A stretch of 28,541 nt of DNA from Paraclostridium ghonii (GCF_023653455.1 NZ_JAKEDR010000026.1:1-28541); one strand, 5' to 3'; positions 1 through 8,804 are shown, counted from the first letter of the stretch. Translations and numbers: made by a program. The notes: a model not told the origin generated them from the letters alone.

Positions 1-50
1 ATATAGGAGGTATATACTATCTCTAAAAATATATATATAGGTGATAATAT

Positions 51-602
51 ATGACATGTAGTAGTAATTTATTTGAAAAAGAAGTTTCTATACCTTATGC
101 CTTGTATCAATCTGAGTTAGGAAGATATTTTATAGGTAGAACTCTACAACTAAATCCAGCATTACCAAGTACTCACTCTATAGCCGCTTTAGTTAATCCA
201 ACTACTTCAGCTAGAAATATATATGTAAATGTAATAACTGTATTAAACCCATCACCTGCTGTAGTAACTGCTGATTTTTATCTTAAGTCAACTTTGCCAG
301 CAGGAACATCTCTTGGTTATGTAAGCTGCACTAATTTAACAATTAATCCACAACCAATACCTTATGGACAAGTACAATCTTTAGCTAGCGCATCTAATAC
401 CCCTCCTACTGATGGTGTTTCAATCTTTTCTAGAATAGTGGCACCATCTTCAACAGAGATTGTAGATGGTGGTCAAATTATTCTTCCTCCAGGTCAATCT
501 TTAATTGTTTATTTAGGAGGATTAACTTCTACTTCTAACATTGTCGTTGCTTTTGGATGGTGGGAAGAATCTCCTGATAATTGTAACTGCCATTACTGTT
601 AG
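51..602 (+). CDS. DUF6143-like small protein with cysteine-rich ends
   Basis: A 183-residue protein with no signal peptide or membrane segment. It is rich in Thr, Ser, Pro, Asn and short beta-prone stretches, and ends with a GWWEES motif. From memory this resembles the DUF6143 family of Bacilli and Clostridia (about 170-200 residues, with a conserved AFGWWEE end); no function is established. Cysteines lie almost only at the two termini: Cys3 near the start and a CNCHYC tail, plus one internal Cys. That pattern is common in spore-coat or exosporium proteins that crosslink through disulfides, so a spore-surface role is possible but is only inference. The start has an AGGTGA site a few bases upstream. 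It looks monocistronic, followed by a short hairpin and then the cupin gene. Confidence 0.6.
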   Translation: MTCSSNLFEKEVSIPYALYQSELGRYFIGRTLQLNPALPSTHSIAALVNPTTSARNIYVNVITVLNPSPAVVTADFYLKSTLPAGTSLGYVSCTNLTINPQPIPYGQVQSLASASNTPPTDGVSIFSRIVAPSSTEIVDGGQIILPPGQSLIVYLGGLTSTSNIVVAFGWWEESPDNCNCHYC

Positions 603-640
603 TATAATTGCTAGTTTTAAATTTTAATTAATTGTAATAT

Positions 641-673
641 AGGCACTCTTTCTCTTTAAGGCTGGAGTGCCTT
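641..673 (+). terminator. Weak hairpin after the DUF6143-like gene
   Basis: An 8-base arm AGGCACTC (641-648) pairs with GAGTGCCT (665-672) across a 16-base loop. No clear T-run follows, so it is a weak terminator candidate. The next gene's -10 region follows directly. Confidence 0.4.
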
Positions 674-679
674 AACTTA

Positions 680-688
680 TGTTATAAT
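680..688 (+). promoter_or_regulatory. Extended -10 promoter for the cupin gene
   Basis: TGTTATAAT, an extended -10 element (TGn plus TATAAT), lies just upstream of the TAGGAGG ribosome binding site of the gene at 716. No good -35 is visible, which fits an extended -10 promoter. Confidence 0.4.
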
Positions 689-715
689 AAAACCATTATA
701 CATAGGAGGTATTGT

Positions 716-1186
716 ATGAAATCATCAAAATATTATATAGAAAATTTAGGTATGACACCTCACGTTGAAGGTGGTTACTATAAAGAATCAGTAGTTTCAA
801 ACGACTTGTTTAGAGAAGATAAAAAACTTTTTAGTAGTATATACTTTTTACTTGAGACTGGAGAAGTATCAAACTTTCATAGGTTAAAGTCAGATGAAAT
901 GTGGTATTACCATGATGGACAAGCTCTTACTATATATATGATTAATCCTCAAGGTGAGCTAATAACTAAACAACTAGGCTTAGATACTTCAAAAGGAGAA
1001 TCTCCACAAGTTTTGGTTCCTAAGGGATATATATTTGGTTCTGCAATGAATAATGATGGATTCGCATTGGTTGGATGTATGGTAGCCCCTGCATTTACAT
1101 TTGAAGATTTTGAGTTATTCGAAAGAAATGATTTATTAAAAATGTATCCTCATCTAGAAGAAGTAATAATAAAATTGACTAGATAA
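716..1186 (+). CDS. DUF985-type cupin protein
   Basis: A 156-residue soluble protein of the cupin_5/DUF985 family. Recognisable blocks are HVEGGYYKES near residues 16-25, SNFHRLKSDEMWYYHDG near residues 52-68 and a second half-barrel with VPKGYIFGS. The conserved His and Glu residues of the second block lie where cupins usually bind a metal. The family is widespread and mostly uncharacterised, so no reaction is assigned. Length is normal for the family. The start follows a good TAGGAGG site. The gene converges on glpF with a shared hairpin between them. Confidence 0.85.
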   Translation: MKSSKYYIENLGMTPHVEGGYYKESVVSNDLFREDKKLFSSIYFLLETGEVSNFHRLKSDEMWYYHDGQALTIYMINPQGELITKQLGLDTSKGESPQVLVPKGYIFGSAMNNDGFALVGCMVAPAFTFEDFELFERNDLLKMYPHLEEVIIKLTR

Positions 1187-1194
1187 AAAATTTA

Positions 1195-1230
1195 GCCTCA
1201 GTAATGATTTTATTAATTCACTATTGAGGC
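1195..1230. terminator. Hairpin between convergent cupin and glpF genes
   Basis: Arms GCCTCAGTA (1195-1203) and TATTGAGGC (1222-1230) form a 9-base-pair stem with one G-T pair. It lies in the 52-base gap between convergent genes and can serve both strands. Confidence 0.55.
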
Positions 1231-1238
1231 ATAATCTT

Positions 1239-1949
1239 CTAAAATATACTTATATATACTAATGCTCCTGCAATTCCTCCTAATATTGGAGCTACTACAG
1301 GTATCCATGCATAACTCCAATCAGAAGAACCTTTATTTGGTACAGGCATTAAATAATGCATAAGCCTTGGAGCTAAGTCCCTAGCTGGATTTATAGCATA
1401 CCCAGTTGGACCGCCTAAGCATAGCCCTATTGCTCCTACTATCATACCTACTACCATTGGATGAATCCCATCAGCAAGTGAAGATTCTCCTATTCCTAAT
1501 ATTGCAAAAACTAATACAAAAGTTCCTATAAACTCAGTGCTAAAGTTTATTTTAGTATCTCTTATTTCTGGTGCTGTACAAAATACACCTAATTTAACAG
1601 ACTTATCTTCTGTTTTTTCAAAATGATTATAATAACAAATAAGAACTAATAATGCTCCTATAAAAGCTCCTATAAGTTGAGCTAATATATACATAGGTAC
1701 ATTTGCCCATGGAAAATTTCCAATAACTGCAAGAGCTATTGTAACTGCAGGATTAAAATGAGCTCCACTAATACTTCCAAATATAAAAACCGGAATTGCT
1801 ACTGCTAAAGCCCAGCCTGTCGATATTACTATCCACCCTGAATTATTTCCTTTAGTCTTACAAAGTATTACATTTGCTACAACTGCATTTCCTAATAATA
1901 CTAACAATAAAGTTCCAATTAATTCTCCTAAAAACACTGACATATTCAT
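1239..1949 (-). CDS. glpF: Glycerol uptake facilitator (aquaglyceroporin)
   Basis: A 236-residue MIP-family channel that lets glycerol diffuse through the cell membrane. Both pore motifs are present: HFNPAVTI in the first half and AINPARDLAPRL in the second. The Asp after NPAR is the usual mark of glycerol-conducting rather than water-only members. Six hydrophobic segments and two half-helices fit the family and its length. The start has an AGGTAGGG site five bases upstream; a second in-frame ATG two codons later is possible. It is the last gene on the minus strand after dhaT. A terminator and a leader of about 180 bases separate them, so it may have its own promoter while still belonging functionally to the dha regulon. 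Confidence 0.93.
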   Translation of the reverse strand: MNMSVFLGELIGTLLLVLLGNAVVANVILCKTKGNNSGWIVISTGWALAVAIPVFIFGSISGAHFNPAVTIALAVIGNFPWANVPMYILAQLIGAFIGALLVLICYYNHFEKTEDKSVKLGVFCTAPEIRDTKINFSTEFIGTFVLVFAILGIGESSLADGIHPMVVGMIVGAIGLCLGGPTGYAINPARDLAPRLMHYLMPVPNKGSSDWSYAWIPVVAPILGGIAGALVYISIF

Positions 1950-1972
1950 ATATTCCCTACCTTTTTATAAAA

Positions 1973-1991
1973 TCTATTTTTTGAAAATAGA
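1973..1991. promoter_or_regulatory. Inverted repeat in the glpF leader
   Basis: Perfect 8-base arms TCTATTTT and AAAATAGA flank three bases, about 25 bases upstream of the glpF start. It could be a leader hairpin or an operator; no regulator can be named from the sequence. Confidence 0.3.
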
Positions 1992-2013
1992 ATATAAATT
2001 TTTATATATTTAA

Positions 2014-2078
2014 ATAACTAAGTTTTATAAATTCTACATAGTTTTTTAGTAAGTGCAATTTCCTTAAGCGTAAAAAAG
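2014..2078 (+). repeat. Dispersed intergenic repeat, copy A (partial)
   Basis: This 65-base stretch aligns without gaps to 11196-11260, with 58 identical positions; the last 39 bases differ at one position only. It lies between dhaT and glpF, and its right end overlaps the left arm of the dhaT terminator by a few bases. It corresponds to the right half of the longer copy B; the GC-rich left half is missing here. Confidence 0.75.
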
Positions 2079-2108
2079 TGTATATATTTAAACTATATAT
2101 ACACTTTT
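2074..2108 (-). terminator. Terminator after dhaT
   Basis: A 14-base-pair stem (2074-2087 with 2095-2108; AAAAGTGTATATAT and its complement) is followed, reading on the minus strand, by a T-run. It starts 19 bases after the dhaT stop and should end most of the dha transcript before glpF. Confidence 0.75.
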
Positions 2109-2127
2109 GAAAAACTATATAATACTA

Positions 2128-3285
2128 TTAAAATGCAGCTTTAAATATCTCTACTATGTCGTTTTCATTTCCTTTTCTAGGGTTACTGAATGCATTTCCA
2201 TCTTTTAATGCCATTTCTGCCATATATTCGAAATCCTCTTCTTTAACTCCCATTTCCTTTAAGCTTGCAGGTATTCCTATATCTTTAGATAACTTAAACA
2301 TTGCACCTATTGCTTTTTCTGCAGCTTCAACTACTGATAATCCATCTATATTTTCACCCATGAATTCAGCTATATCAGCAAATTTCTGAGGGTTAGATAT
2401 TAAATTATATTTCTCAACATGAGGAAGTAACATAGCATTTGCAACTCCATGAGGCATATCATATAGTCCACCTAATTGATGTGCCATAGCATGAACATAT
2501 CCTAAGTTTGCATTGTTAAATGCCATACCTGCTAATAATGAAGCATATGCCATATTTTCTCTTGCGACTAAATTTTCACCTAATGCAACAGCTTGTCTTA
2601 AATTTTTTGAAATTAATTTTATAGCTTGAATAGCAGCAGCATCAGTTACAGGATTTGCATCCTTTGATACGTAAGCTTCTATAGCATGAGTTAATGCATC
2701 CATTCCTGTTGCAGCAGTTAATCCAGCTGGCTTTTTAACCATTAATTCTGGGTCATTGAAAGAAACTAATGGTAGGTTTCTCCAACTCACTATAACATAT
2801 TTTACTTTAGTTTTAGTATTAGTTATAACACAGTGTCTTGTAACTTCACTTGCTGTTCCCGCTGTAGTGTTAACAGCAACTATTGGAGGTAATGGATTTG
2901 TTAAAGTTTCTATACCTGCATATTCATAAAGGTCTCCTTCATGAGTTGCAGCTATTCCTATTCCTTTACCACAGTCATGCGCACTTCCTCCACCAACTGT
3001 AACTATCATATCGCAATTTTCTTCTTGGTATATTTTAAGACCATCTATAACATTAGTATCTTTAGGGTTTGGTTCTACTTGATCATAATATGCAACTTCT
3101 ATTCCAGCTTCTAATAAAGATTTAACTGTTAATTCAACAGCTCCACCTTCCATATTTCTTAAGAAGTTATCTGTAACTATTAAGGCTTTTTTCCCACCTA
3201 ATATTGTACATCTTTCTCCAACTAATTTTACACATCCAGCTCCCATAAAGTTAACGCTTGGTACTAAATAATCATACATTCTCAT
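2128..3285 (-). CDS. dhaT: 1,3-propanediol dehydrogenase
   Basis: A 385-residue iron-containing (type III) alcohol dehydrogenase. It reduces 3-hydroxypropionaldehyde to 1,3-propanediol with NADH, the last step of the reductive glycerol branch. The nucleotide-binding GGGSAHD lies near residues 98-104. Probable iron ligands are Asp196, His200, His265 and His279 (blocks GMDALTH, YVHAMAH and MPHG). The N-terminus MRMYDYLVPSVNFMG and overall length are typical of clostridial DhaT. The ATG at 3285 has a GGAGG site nine bases upstream; ATG at 3279 is an alternative. It follows the HbpS-like gene by 48 bases and ends at a strong terminator, so it closes the main operon. Confidence 0.95.
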   Translation of the reverse strand: MRMYDYLVPSVNFMGAGCVKLVGERCTILGGKKALIVTDNFLRNMEGGAVELTVKSLLEAGIEVAYYDQVEPNPKDTNVIDGLKIYQEENCDMIVTVGGGSAHDCGKGIGIAATHEGDLYEYAGIETLTNPLPPIVAVNTTAGTASEVTRHCVITNTKTKVKYVIVSWRNLPLVSFNDPELMVKKPAGLTAATGMDALTHAIEAYVSKDANPVTDAAAIQAIKLISKNLRQAVALGENLVARENMAYASLLAGMAFNNANLGYVHAMAHQLGGLYDMPHGVANAMLLPHVEKYNLISNPQKFADIAEFMGENIDGLSVVEAAEKAIGAMFKLSKDIGIPASLKEMGVKEEDFEYMAEMALKDGNAFSNPRKGNENDIVEIFKAAF

Positions 3286-3333
3286 TTGTCATTTCCTCCA
3301 CTTACTTTTTGTTGTATTATTAAATTTAAATGC

Positions 3334-3759
3334 CTACTTATTAAATGCATCTATTGCCGCTTGAGCTATAGTCATATCTTCTTCTACAGTGCCTCCACTT
3401 ACTCCAACTGCTCCAACAACTTTGCCATCAACTATTACAGGTAATCCACCACCAAAAGGTACTATTTTACAGTTGTTTGTAAGTTGAAGTCCGTAAAGAC
3501 TTTGTCCTGGTTGAACACACTGTGCAATATTGTGACTTCCTTGCTTTAAACAAGCTGCTGTGTAAGCTTTATTTATTGCAATATCTATACTAGTTATAAA
3601 TGCTTCTTCCATTCTGTGCATTAACATTAAGTTTGCACCTGAATCTACTGCTGCAAATATTACAGGAACATTCATCTCCTGTGCTTTTTGTTCTGCTGCT
3701 TTTGCCATTTCTTTTACTATATCTAAACTTAATTCTTTTATTTCATTTAATTTTTTCAT
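3334..3759 (-). CDS. HbpS/GlcG-like protein (PduO C-terminal-type domain)
   Basis: A 141-residue soluble protein of the GlcG/HbpS family (PF03928 type). Its C-terminal half carries the Gly-rich stretches VPFGGGLPV and GAVGVSGGTVEEDM. The same fold is the C-terminal domain of PduO, where it binds haem or corrinoid; the adenosyltransferase domain of PduO is absent here. Proteins of this type recur in clostridial glycerol and diol dehydratase operons. A role in handling the corrinoid cofactor is plausible but unproven. The start has an AGGAGG site eight bases upstream. It lies 30 bases after dhaG and 48 bases before dhaT in the same operon. Confidence 0.85.
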   Translation of the reverse strand: MKKLNEIKELSLDIVKEMAKAAEQKAQEMNVPVIFAAVDSGANLMLMHRMEEAFITSIDIAINKAYTAACLKQGSHNIAQCVQPGQSLYGLQLTNNCKIVPFGGGLPVIVDGKVVGAVGVSGGTVEEDMTIAQAAIDAFNK

Positions 3760-3789
3760 AACTAAAGCCTCCTAAGCTATTTTAGTTTT

Positions 3790-4152
3790 TTATAATTTAA
3801 ATGCTATTCCTTTTACTAGTCTGCCTGCATTTGATCCTAAGTTTCTTAAAGTATTAAGGCTATCATCAATGTGAGCAACAAATAAAGGTTCATTTTCTTT
3901 TAACTTATTCAAAGTTAATGTAACTTTGCCAGTTTTATCTATACCTATACCTACTGATAACCTAGAAAGTTGAGATGCAATATAGCTTAACTTTTCTGAG
4001 ACAAGAGATTCTTCGTTTTTTAATACTTTACAAGGAATTCCTTCTTCTTCTATTCCCCATAAAATTTCATCTATATTTTTTAAATCTTTAAGTTCTTTAC
4101 AAAGGTACATATATATTGTTGGTACATCATGATTAAAACTTCTAGTTAACAT
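3790..4152 (-). CDS. dhaG: Glycerol dehydratase reactivase, small subunit
   Basis: The small (beta) subunit of the dehydratase-reactivating factor, about 120 residues. With DhaF it exchanges inactivated cobalamin from the dehydratase for intact adenosylcobalamin. Family blocks include the WGIEEEGIPCK stretch, SVGIGID and the end motif LGSNAGRLVKGIAF. I chose the ATG at 4152, giving MLTRSFNHD. It has a GGAG site nine bases upstream, while the longer frame starting at 4167 (MEKYV added) has no ribosome binding site. With this start the gene overlaps the dhaF stop by 11 bases, so translation is probably coupled and yields balanced subunits. Confidence 0.88.
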   Translation of the reverse strand: MLTRSFNHDVPTIYMYLCKELKDLKNIDEILWGIEEEGIPCKVLKNEESLVSEKLSYIASQLSRLSVGIGIDKTGKVTLTLNKLKENEPLFVAHIDDSLNTLRNLGSNAGRLVKGIAFKL

Positions 4153-5989
4153 TACATACTTCTCCATTTCGATTAAAAGCTAACACAAGTCCTGTAGCTA
4201 CTGCATTTCTAGGGCCTTCTGTACCTCTAATGTTACCTCTTCCCGCTACTACTCCATATTGAGATAGTGAATTAGTTACTAATTGAGGAACTTCAAAATC
4301 TAATGATGATCCTCCAACTAATACAACAAATTCTATATCTCTTATATTTCCTGTAGGTGATACTATTGTCAATGCTCTTATACAGTTAGTTACAAATACT
4401 TTTTCTTTAGCAGATTTTCTTATATTTTTAATTTTTTCTATAGAATTTTGTTCTTCAACAGGAACAAGTTTTCCATCTTTTAATATTACAACCTTGGCAA
4501 AAACTGAAGAATCTAATGGTTTTTCGAAAAATTCTACAGTCCCATCCTCATGTCTTATATGGAATAAGCTTTCAACTTTAGCAAGTGGATATTTTTTTAT
4601 ATCTTCTGCCAAGCTAAAATCTTCAATACCTAATTCAGACTTTATAAGCATAGTTACCATATTTCCAGCTCCAGCTAAATGTATTGAGCATATTTCACCT
4701 TGCTTATTTATTATTGATGCATCTGTTGAACCTGCTCCCATATCTAAGATTGCAAGTGGAGTACTACTTCCTGGAGTAGTTAAAGCTCCTCTTATAGCCA
4801 TATCAGCTTCTACTCCTCCAACTTCAACTAAGACACCTAATTTTTCTTGTAACTTATCAGCTATCATTTGCATTTGAAGTTTGTCAGCTTTAACCATAGC
4901 AGCTATTCCAACTGCATTTTCCATTGAAAATTCCTCGGCTATACCACCTTTTACCTTTTGAGGTATAAAAGTGTCAACTGCTAGTAAATCTTGTATAGTG
5001 ATATCTGAAATTTTTTGTTTAGTAAGATTTGCCATAACTTGTCTTACTCTTTCAAGCATTCCACCTGCATTTGTACCTGGTTCACCTTTTACATCTTGTA
5101 TAGGAACACATAAACCAACTGCATCCATAATTTTTTTAGCACCGTGCTCTACATCTACAGCCTCTTTTCTTTTTAATCCATTTATATGGATCTTACCAGC
5201 AGGTATAACTTTTTCTTGAACATCTCCTTTTGGAGTTTTTATTACTACTGCCGATCTATTTCCTATTAAGGCTCTAGATATAGGAACTATCATTTTAGTC
5301 TCTTCTGAAGTTAACTCAAAAACGGTTGCAATTCCATATGGATTTGATAGGGTTTCAATAACATCGCCTTGTTTTGCAACTTCTACTGATGCCTTCATCC
5401 CTATTGAAACTTTTTCTAAAAGCATAACTTCATCAACTATTGGTATTTTCTTTTCTAGCCTATTATTTATTAAGACCCCATCGTCCCTTTGAACAACTGC
5501 AGCTTGTATATTTATTCCTCTTTTAGTGGCTGCATTTATTCTTGCTGCAGCTTCTAAGAAATTAACTCTACTTAAAATAAGTGGAATAAATTGTTCATCT
5601 TTTACTTTCTCTACATCTAATTCATCTAAGTCTTCTATGTATATAGTTTTACCTATACCTAGTCCAACTCCACCTGGAGTAGATGGATTATGACCTATCA
5701 TTGTAGATTCTGTTATAATTGTTTCAGTAATAGTTTCCATAGCAACATCGCCGATAACAGGAGCTGCTTCATTTATTCTTACCAAATCTAAATCTTCAAG
5801 TTTTAGATTTACTTTATCTAAAGCTTGTTTTAAGGAGGAAAAGACTCCTTCTATATTTTCTTCAGTGCCCTTTATTCCTGTTGTTGGAACTATTCCACTT
5901 GAAAGGAATTTTATATTTTCATTTTCAACTTTTGCTAATACCACTTCCGTTGTAGCATTACCAATGTCTACACCTGAGATTATCTTCAT
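4142..5989 (-). CDS. dhaF: Glycerol dehydratase reactivase, large subunit
   Basis: The large (alpha) subunit of the ATP-dependent, chaperone-like reactivase of B12-dependent glycerol dehydratase; 615 residues, the normal length. The N-terminus MKIISGVDIGNATTEV is the phosphate-binding loop of the actin/Hsp70-like fold. A second loop LDMGAGSTDASI lies in the middle-late part, and VVLVGGSSLDFEVPQ near the C-terminus is the adenosine-binding block. It acts in the cytoplasm with DhaG on the DhaBCE complex, releasing damaged cobalamin. AAGGAGG lies seven bases before the ATG. It follows dhaE by 28 bases and overlaps dhaG. Confidence 0.95.
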   Translation of the reverse strand: MKIISGVDIGNATTEVVLAKVENENIKFLSSGIVPTTGIKGTEENIEGVFSSLKQALDKVNLKLEDLDLVRINEAAPVIGDVAMETITETIITESTMIGHNPSTPGGVGLGIGKTIYIEDLDELDVEKVKDEQFIPLILSRVNFLEAAARINAATKRGINIQAAVVQRDDGVLINNRLEKKIPIVDEVMLLEKVSIGMKASVEVAKQGDVIETLSNPYGIATVFELTSEETKMIVPISRALIGNRSAVVIKTPKGDVQEKVIPAGKIHINGLKRKEAVDVEHGAKKIMDAVGLCVPIQDVKGEPGTNAGGMLERVRQVMANLTKQKISDITIQDLLAVDTFIPQKVKGGIAEEFSMENAVGIAAMVKADKLQMQMIADKLQEKLGVLVEVGGVEADMAIRGALTTPGSSTPLAILDMGAGSTDASIINKQGEICSIHLAGAGNMVTMLIKSELGIEDFSLAEDIKKYPLAKVESLFHIRHEDGTVEFFEKPLDSSVFAKVVILKDGKLVPVEEQNSIEKIKNIRKSAKEKVFVTNCIRALTIVSPTGNIRDIEFVVLVGGSSLDFEVPQLVTNSLSQYGVVAGRGNIRGTEGPRNAVATGLVLAFNRNGEVCNVN

Positions 5990-6017
5990 TAACTTTCCTC
6001 CTTAAATTCAAAGCAAA

Positions 6018-6440
6018 TTACTCTTGTCTTAATTTTTTTCTTTTTTCATAAACTTCACTAGCTTCTCTTATAAATTCAGCATTAACCTTAGCTCCATAAA
6101 CATTTTCAACTTCATCAGCTATAGCTAAAAGTTCTTCTTTTGTTGATCTATATGGTCTTAATGCATTATATATTTCAATTATTCTTTCATCTGGGAAATT
6201 TATAAGCTCTGCTGCTCTTCTAAAGTTTCTAGCAATAGCATCTCTATTCATACCTTCAGCTATTTGAGCTTGCATTTCTAAAGTTTCAGGCGATATCCTA
6301 ACATCTTCTGGCTTAATTTCTCCATTTAATACATTTTCTAAAGTTATTTCTTGTAAACCCTTTCCAGTCGGCGTCTTTATAACATCAGCTCTTTTTGTAG
6401 CTAAAGGGTAATCTTGAGGATTCATCTTATTTTGTTCCAT
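6018..6440 (-). CDS. dhaE: Glycerol dehydratase, small subunit
   Basis: The gamma subunit (140 residues) of adenosylcobalamin-dependent glycerol dehydratase. Typical blocks are DYPLATKRADVIKTPTGKG near the N-terminus and ARNFRRAAELINFPD and EIYNALRPYRST in the middle. It packs on the large subunit in the (alpha-beta-gamma)2 enzyme. AAGGGAG lies ten bases before the ATG. It sits 21 bases after dhaC and 28 bases before dhaF. Klebsiella DhaE is of similar length; the long N-terminal extensions that target the pdu-type enzyme to microcompartments are not evident. Confidence 0.94.
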   Translation of the reverse strand: MEQNKMNPQDYPLATKRADVIKTPTGKGLQEITLENVLNGEIKPEDVRISPETLEMQAQIAEGMNRDAIARNFRRAAELINFPDERIIEIYNALRPYRSTKEELLAIADEVENVYGAKVNAEFIREASEVYEKRKKLRQE

Positions 6441-6461
6441 AAAAGTTACACTCCCTTCAAA

Positions 6462-7037
6462 TTAAAATTTCACATCTATTTGTATAGGCTTTGCTCCAAC
6501 CTCTACATATTTAGTTTCTTTTATATGGAATAACGCTGCTTTTGCCATAAATTTAGGTCTAACCATTTGATCATTTTTAGTTGGTACTGGATTAGGTGAT
6601 TCTCCCTTAGCATATTTAGCTGCATTTTTTCCTATCAATCTATATATATCTAATGTTAATAATGGAGCTTGTGGGAATAATTCTAAATTATTTAATGGTA
6701 ATAAGTCCTTTTGATGAATAACAGTTGTTCCTTTTGACTGTATCCCAATACCTATTCCCGATCCACTTATTTTAGCTACATCGTTTGCTATAAATGAAAC
6801 ATCTGACGTTCTTATAACTCTAACAACTCTTGCCTTTAGTCCTTCTTCTTCTATCCCTGCGATAAGTTCTGTTAATATATCAGTATGTAAAGTATCTACT
6901 AATGTCTTAGTTTGAAATTTTAGAAATGCTGGTGCTAACCCTATAACAACTTCATCTAAATTAGTCCCAATTTTTGCATCTCCAGTTTCAGTAAGTTCAA
7001 GTGCTTTAATTTCATATTGATTTACCATTTTTTCCAT
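6462..7037 (-). CDS. dhaC: Glycerol dehydratase, medium subunit
   Basis: The beta subunit (191 residues from the chosen start) of glycerol dehydratase; it contacts the lower face of the cobalamin. Diagnostic blocks are [27 protein letters not shown] and [19 protein letters not shown]. The C-terminus [16 protein letters not shown] matches the family. I chose ATG at 7037 because GAGGGG lies eight bases upstream; the longer frame would begin with GTG at 7046, inside that site. It lies 16 bases after dhaB1. The lack of a long N-terminal extension fits the soluble, non-microcompartment dha type. Confidence 0.94.
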   Translation of the reverse strand: MEKMVNQYEIKALELTETGDAKIGTNLDEVVIGLAPAFLKFQTKTLVDTLHTDILTELIAGIEEEGLKARVVRVIRTSDVSFIANDVAKISGSGIGIGIQSKGTTVIHQKDLLPLNNLELFPQAPLLTLDIYRLIGKNAAKYAKGESPNPVPTKNDQMVRPKFMAKAALFHIKETKYVEVGAKPIQIDVKF

Positions 7038-7053
7038 ACCTTTCACCCCTCAC

Positions 7054-8718
7054 TTATTTTATATCTTCTGGTCTTACTGCGTTAGGTATATTCTTTATTT
7101 CTTCCCATCTTTCTGGACTTATTCTATATCCAGTTCCTGGCCCTTTATAATCATTTTTATCGTTAACCGCACTTATAACATCAAAATCTGTATTTAATAT
7201 AGCTGATGTTTGTAAGTAATCACCTGTTACTCTTTGTTTAAGCATGTTTAATATGTTATTTGCTATATCATCAAATCCGTTAGCACTTAATGCTTTTACC
7301 ACATCAAGCCCTACTATTCTTCTGTTTAACATTTCTTCTGCTGCCTTTAAATCTTCTACTATATTTCTTTCAGGCATATCTTTACTTCCATGAGCATAAG
7401 TTGCCGCTTCAACTTCTTCATCTGTTATAGGCGGGAATCCTAATTCTTTAAATACAGCCTGTATTGCTCTTGCAGCTTTATTTCTTATTGCAATTGTTTC
7501 TTCTTCTGATACCGGTCTTAATCCCCCATCTACCATTAAGTCTCTTTGTAATACGTTGTAATCATCAAAATCTTCAGCATCAAAGTTTGAACCTGCAAAC
7601 ATATTATCGTAATTTGGAACTGCACTATATCCAGAGAATATAAAATCTGTTCCTGGTAACATTTGCATTAATGTTCTTGCTGTTCTTCTTATATCTGAAT
7701 GTGAAAACGTTTGGTCATTTCCAGAAGCAACTTCTATATCTAACATAGATGCTATTAAGTTTTCAGCTAAAACTGCTCTTATTCCTGATGGAACTGCACC
7801 TGTCATACCTATACAACTTACTGCTCCATTTTGAAGTCCTTGAACTCCAGCCCCTTTAGTTATGTATATACATCTTGCCTCTAGATAAAGCATTGACTTT
7901 CCTTCTGCATATCCCATCAATGCTTCTGATCCTGTACCTGATGTAAATCTCATCTTAAGTCCTCTTGATGCATATGCTGATGCTAAGAAAGCTTTTGACC
8001 ATGGAGTATCATCTCCATCTGTAAATACAGGCTCTGTTCCATATACCGAAACGGTTTCTGCATAACATGTAAGTCCTCTCATTCCAAGGTCAAGCTCAGT
8101 AGCTTCTTCAACTGAACATTGAGTTAAGACTCCAGGACGTCCAACTTGAGCCCCAATTAACAGTGATAATGCATTAAATGGTGCATATCTAACGATAGCA
8201 ACTGTAGTCTCTTGTTCAGAGAACCCTCTTAATCCAGCTTCTGCTGCATCTGCGGCTATTTGAACAGGATTATCTTTCAAGTTTGTAACATGACATTGAT
8301 TTGAAGGCGTTTTCCTAGCTCTCATTTTTTGAAGCGCAAGCATCATCTCAACAACATTCATATGAGAAACTACTTCCACCACTTTAGCAGGAGTTATGGC
8401 TGTTATTATCTCCACTATTTCATCTCTACCAATATTTATATCAACAAGTTTTCTAGCTATTTCTAAAGAATCAATCTTCATAGCTTCTTCAGCTTTATCT
8501 AAGTTGATAGCATAGTCAGCTATAAATCTATCTATCATGTCAAAATCTTCTCTTTTTACATTGTCTAACTCTACTACTTTTCCATTTTCAATCTTTATAG
8601 ATGGCTTTGGATCGTTAGGACTGTGCATTGCCACTAATCCCTCTTCTGGCCATTCACCTATAATACCATCTTGATTTACAGGGCGTTGTGCTAAAACCTG
8701 GAATCTTTTTGATTTCAC
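7054..8718 (-). CDS. dhaB1: Glycerol dehydratase, large subunit (B12-dependent)
   Basis: The catalytic alpha subunit (554 residues) that converts glycerol to 3-hydroxypropionaldehyde by adenosylcobalamin radical chemistry. Gln141, His143, Glu170, Asp335 and Ser301 fall at the positions of the substrate-binding residues known from diol dehydratase. The blocks PSNQCHVTNLKDN, CIGMTGAVPSG and EVASGNDQTFSHSD are DhaB-like rather than PduC-like, so glycerol dehydratase is preferred over propanediol dehydratase; both enzymes accept both substrates. The start is GTG with GGGAGG eight bases upstream. It is the first gene of dhaB1CEFG-hbpS-dhaT. No shell protein or diol oxidation gene is present in the window. 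Confidence 0.96.
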   Translation of the reverse strand: MKSKRFQVLAQRPVNQDGIIGEWPEEGLVAMHSPNDPKPSIKIENGKVVELDNVKREDFDMIDRFIADYAINLDKAEEAMKIDSLEIARKLVDINIGRDEIVEIITAITPAKVVEVVSHMNVVEMMLALQKMRARKTPSNQCHVTNLKDNPVQIAADAAEAGLRGFSEQETTVAIVRYAPFNALSLLIGAQVGRPGVLTQCSVEEATELDLGMRGLTCYAETVSVYGTEPVFTDGDDTPWSKAFLASAYASRGLKMRFTSGTGSEALMGYAEGKSMLYLEARCIYITKGAGVQGLQNGAVSCIGMTGAVPSGIRAVLAENLIASMLDIEVASGNDQTFSHSDIRRTARTLMQMLPGTDFIFSGYSAVPNYDNMFAGSNFDAEDFDDYNVLQRDLMVDGGLRPVSEEETIAIRNKAARAIQAVFKELGFPPITDEEVEAATYAHGSKDMPERNIVEDLKAAEEMLNRRIVGLDVVKALSANGFDDIANNILNMLKQRVTGDYLQTSAILNTDFDVISAVNDKNDYKGPGTGYRISPERWEEIKNIPNAVRPEDIK

Positions 8719-8775
8719 TTATATTTCCTCCCTTTAATTTAAATAAATTTGTTGGATTTTGTCGTTAAATAAATA

Positions 8776-8804
8776 TTAATATATATTTACATTAATTCCA
8801 TCAA
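8776..8804 (-). promoter_or_regulatory. Possible promoter of the dha operon
   Basis: On the minus strand TTGATG (8804-8799) and TATTAA (8781-8776) are separated by 17 bases, about 57 bases before the dhaB1 start. Both boxes match the sigma-A consensus at four of six positions. A weak promoter of this kind would suit an activator-dependent operon. Confidence 0.35.

Noticed and set aside
51..602. Phage tail or capsid protein
   Set aside because: The beta-rich composition allows it, but no other phage gene is nearby and the GWWEE end fits a chromosomal DUF6143-like protein better.
2156..2389. Plus-strand open frame opposite the end of dhaT, and similar frames opposite dhaF
   Set aside because: These are complements of strongly conserved enzyme genes with no start signals of their own.
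7054..8718. Propanediol dehydratase (pduC) instead of glycerol dehydratase
   Set aside because: The CIGMTGAVPSG and SNQCHVTNLKDN blocks are DhaB-like, and dhaT is in the operon with no microcompartment shell or propionaldehyde genes in the window.
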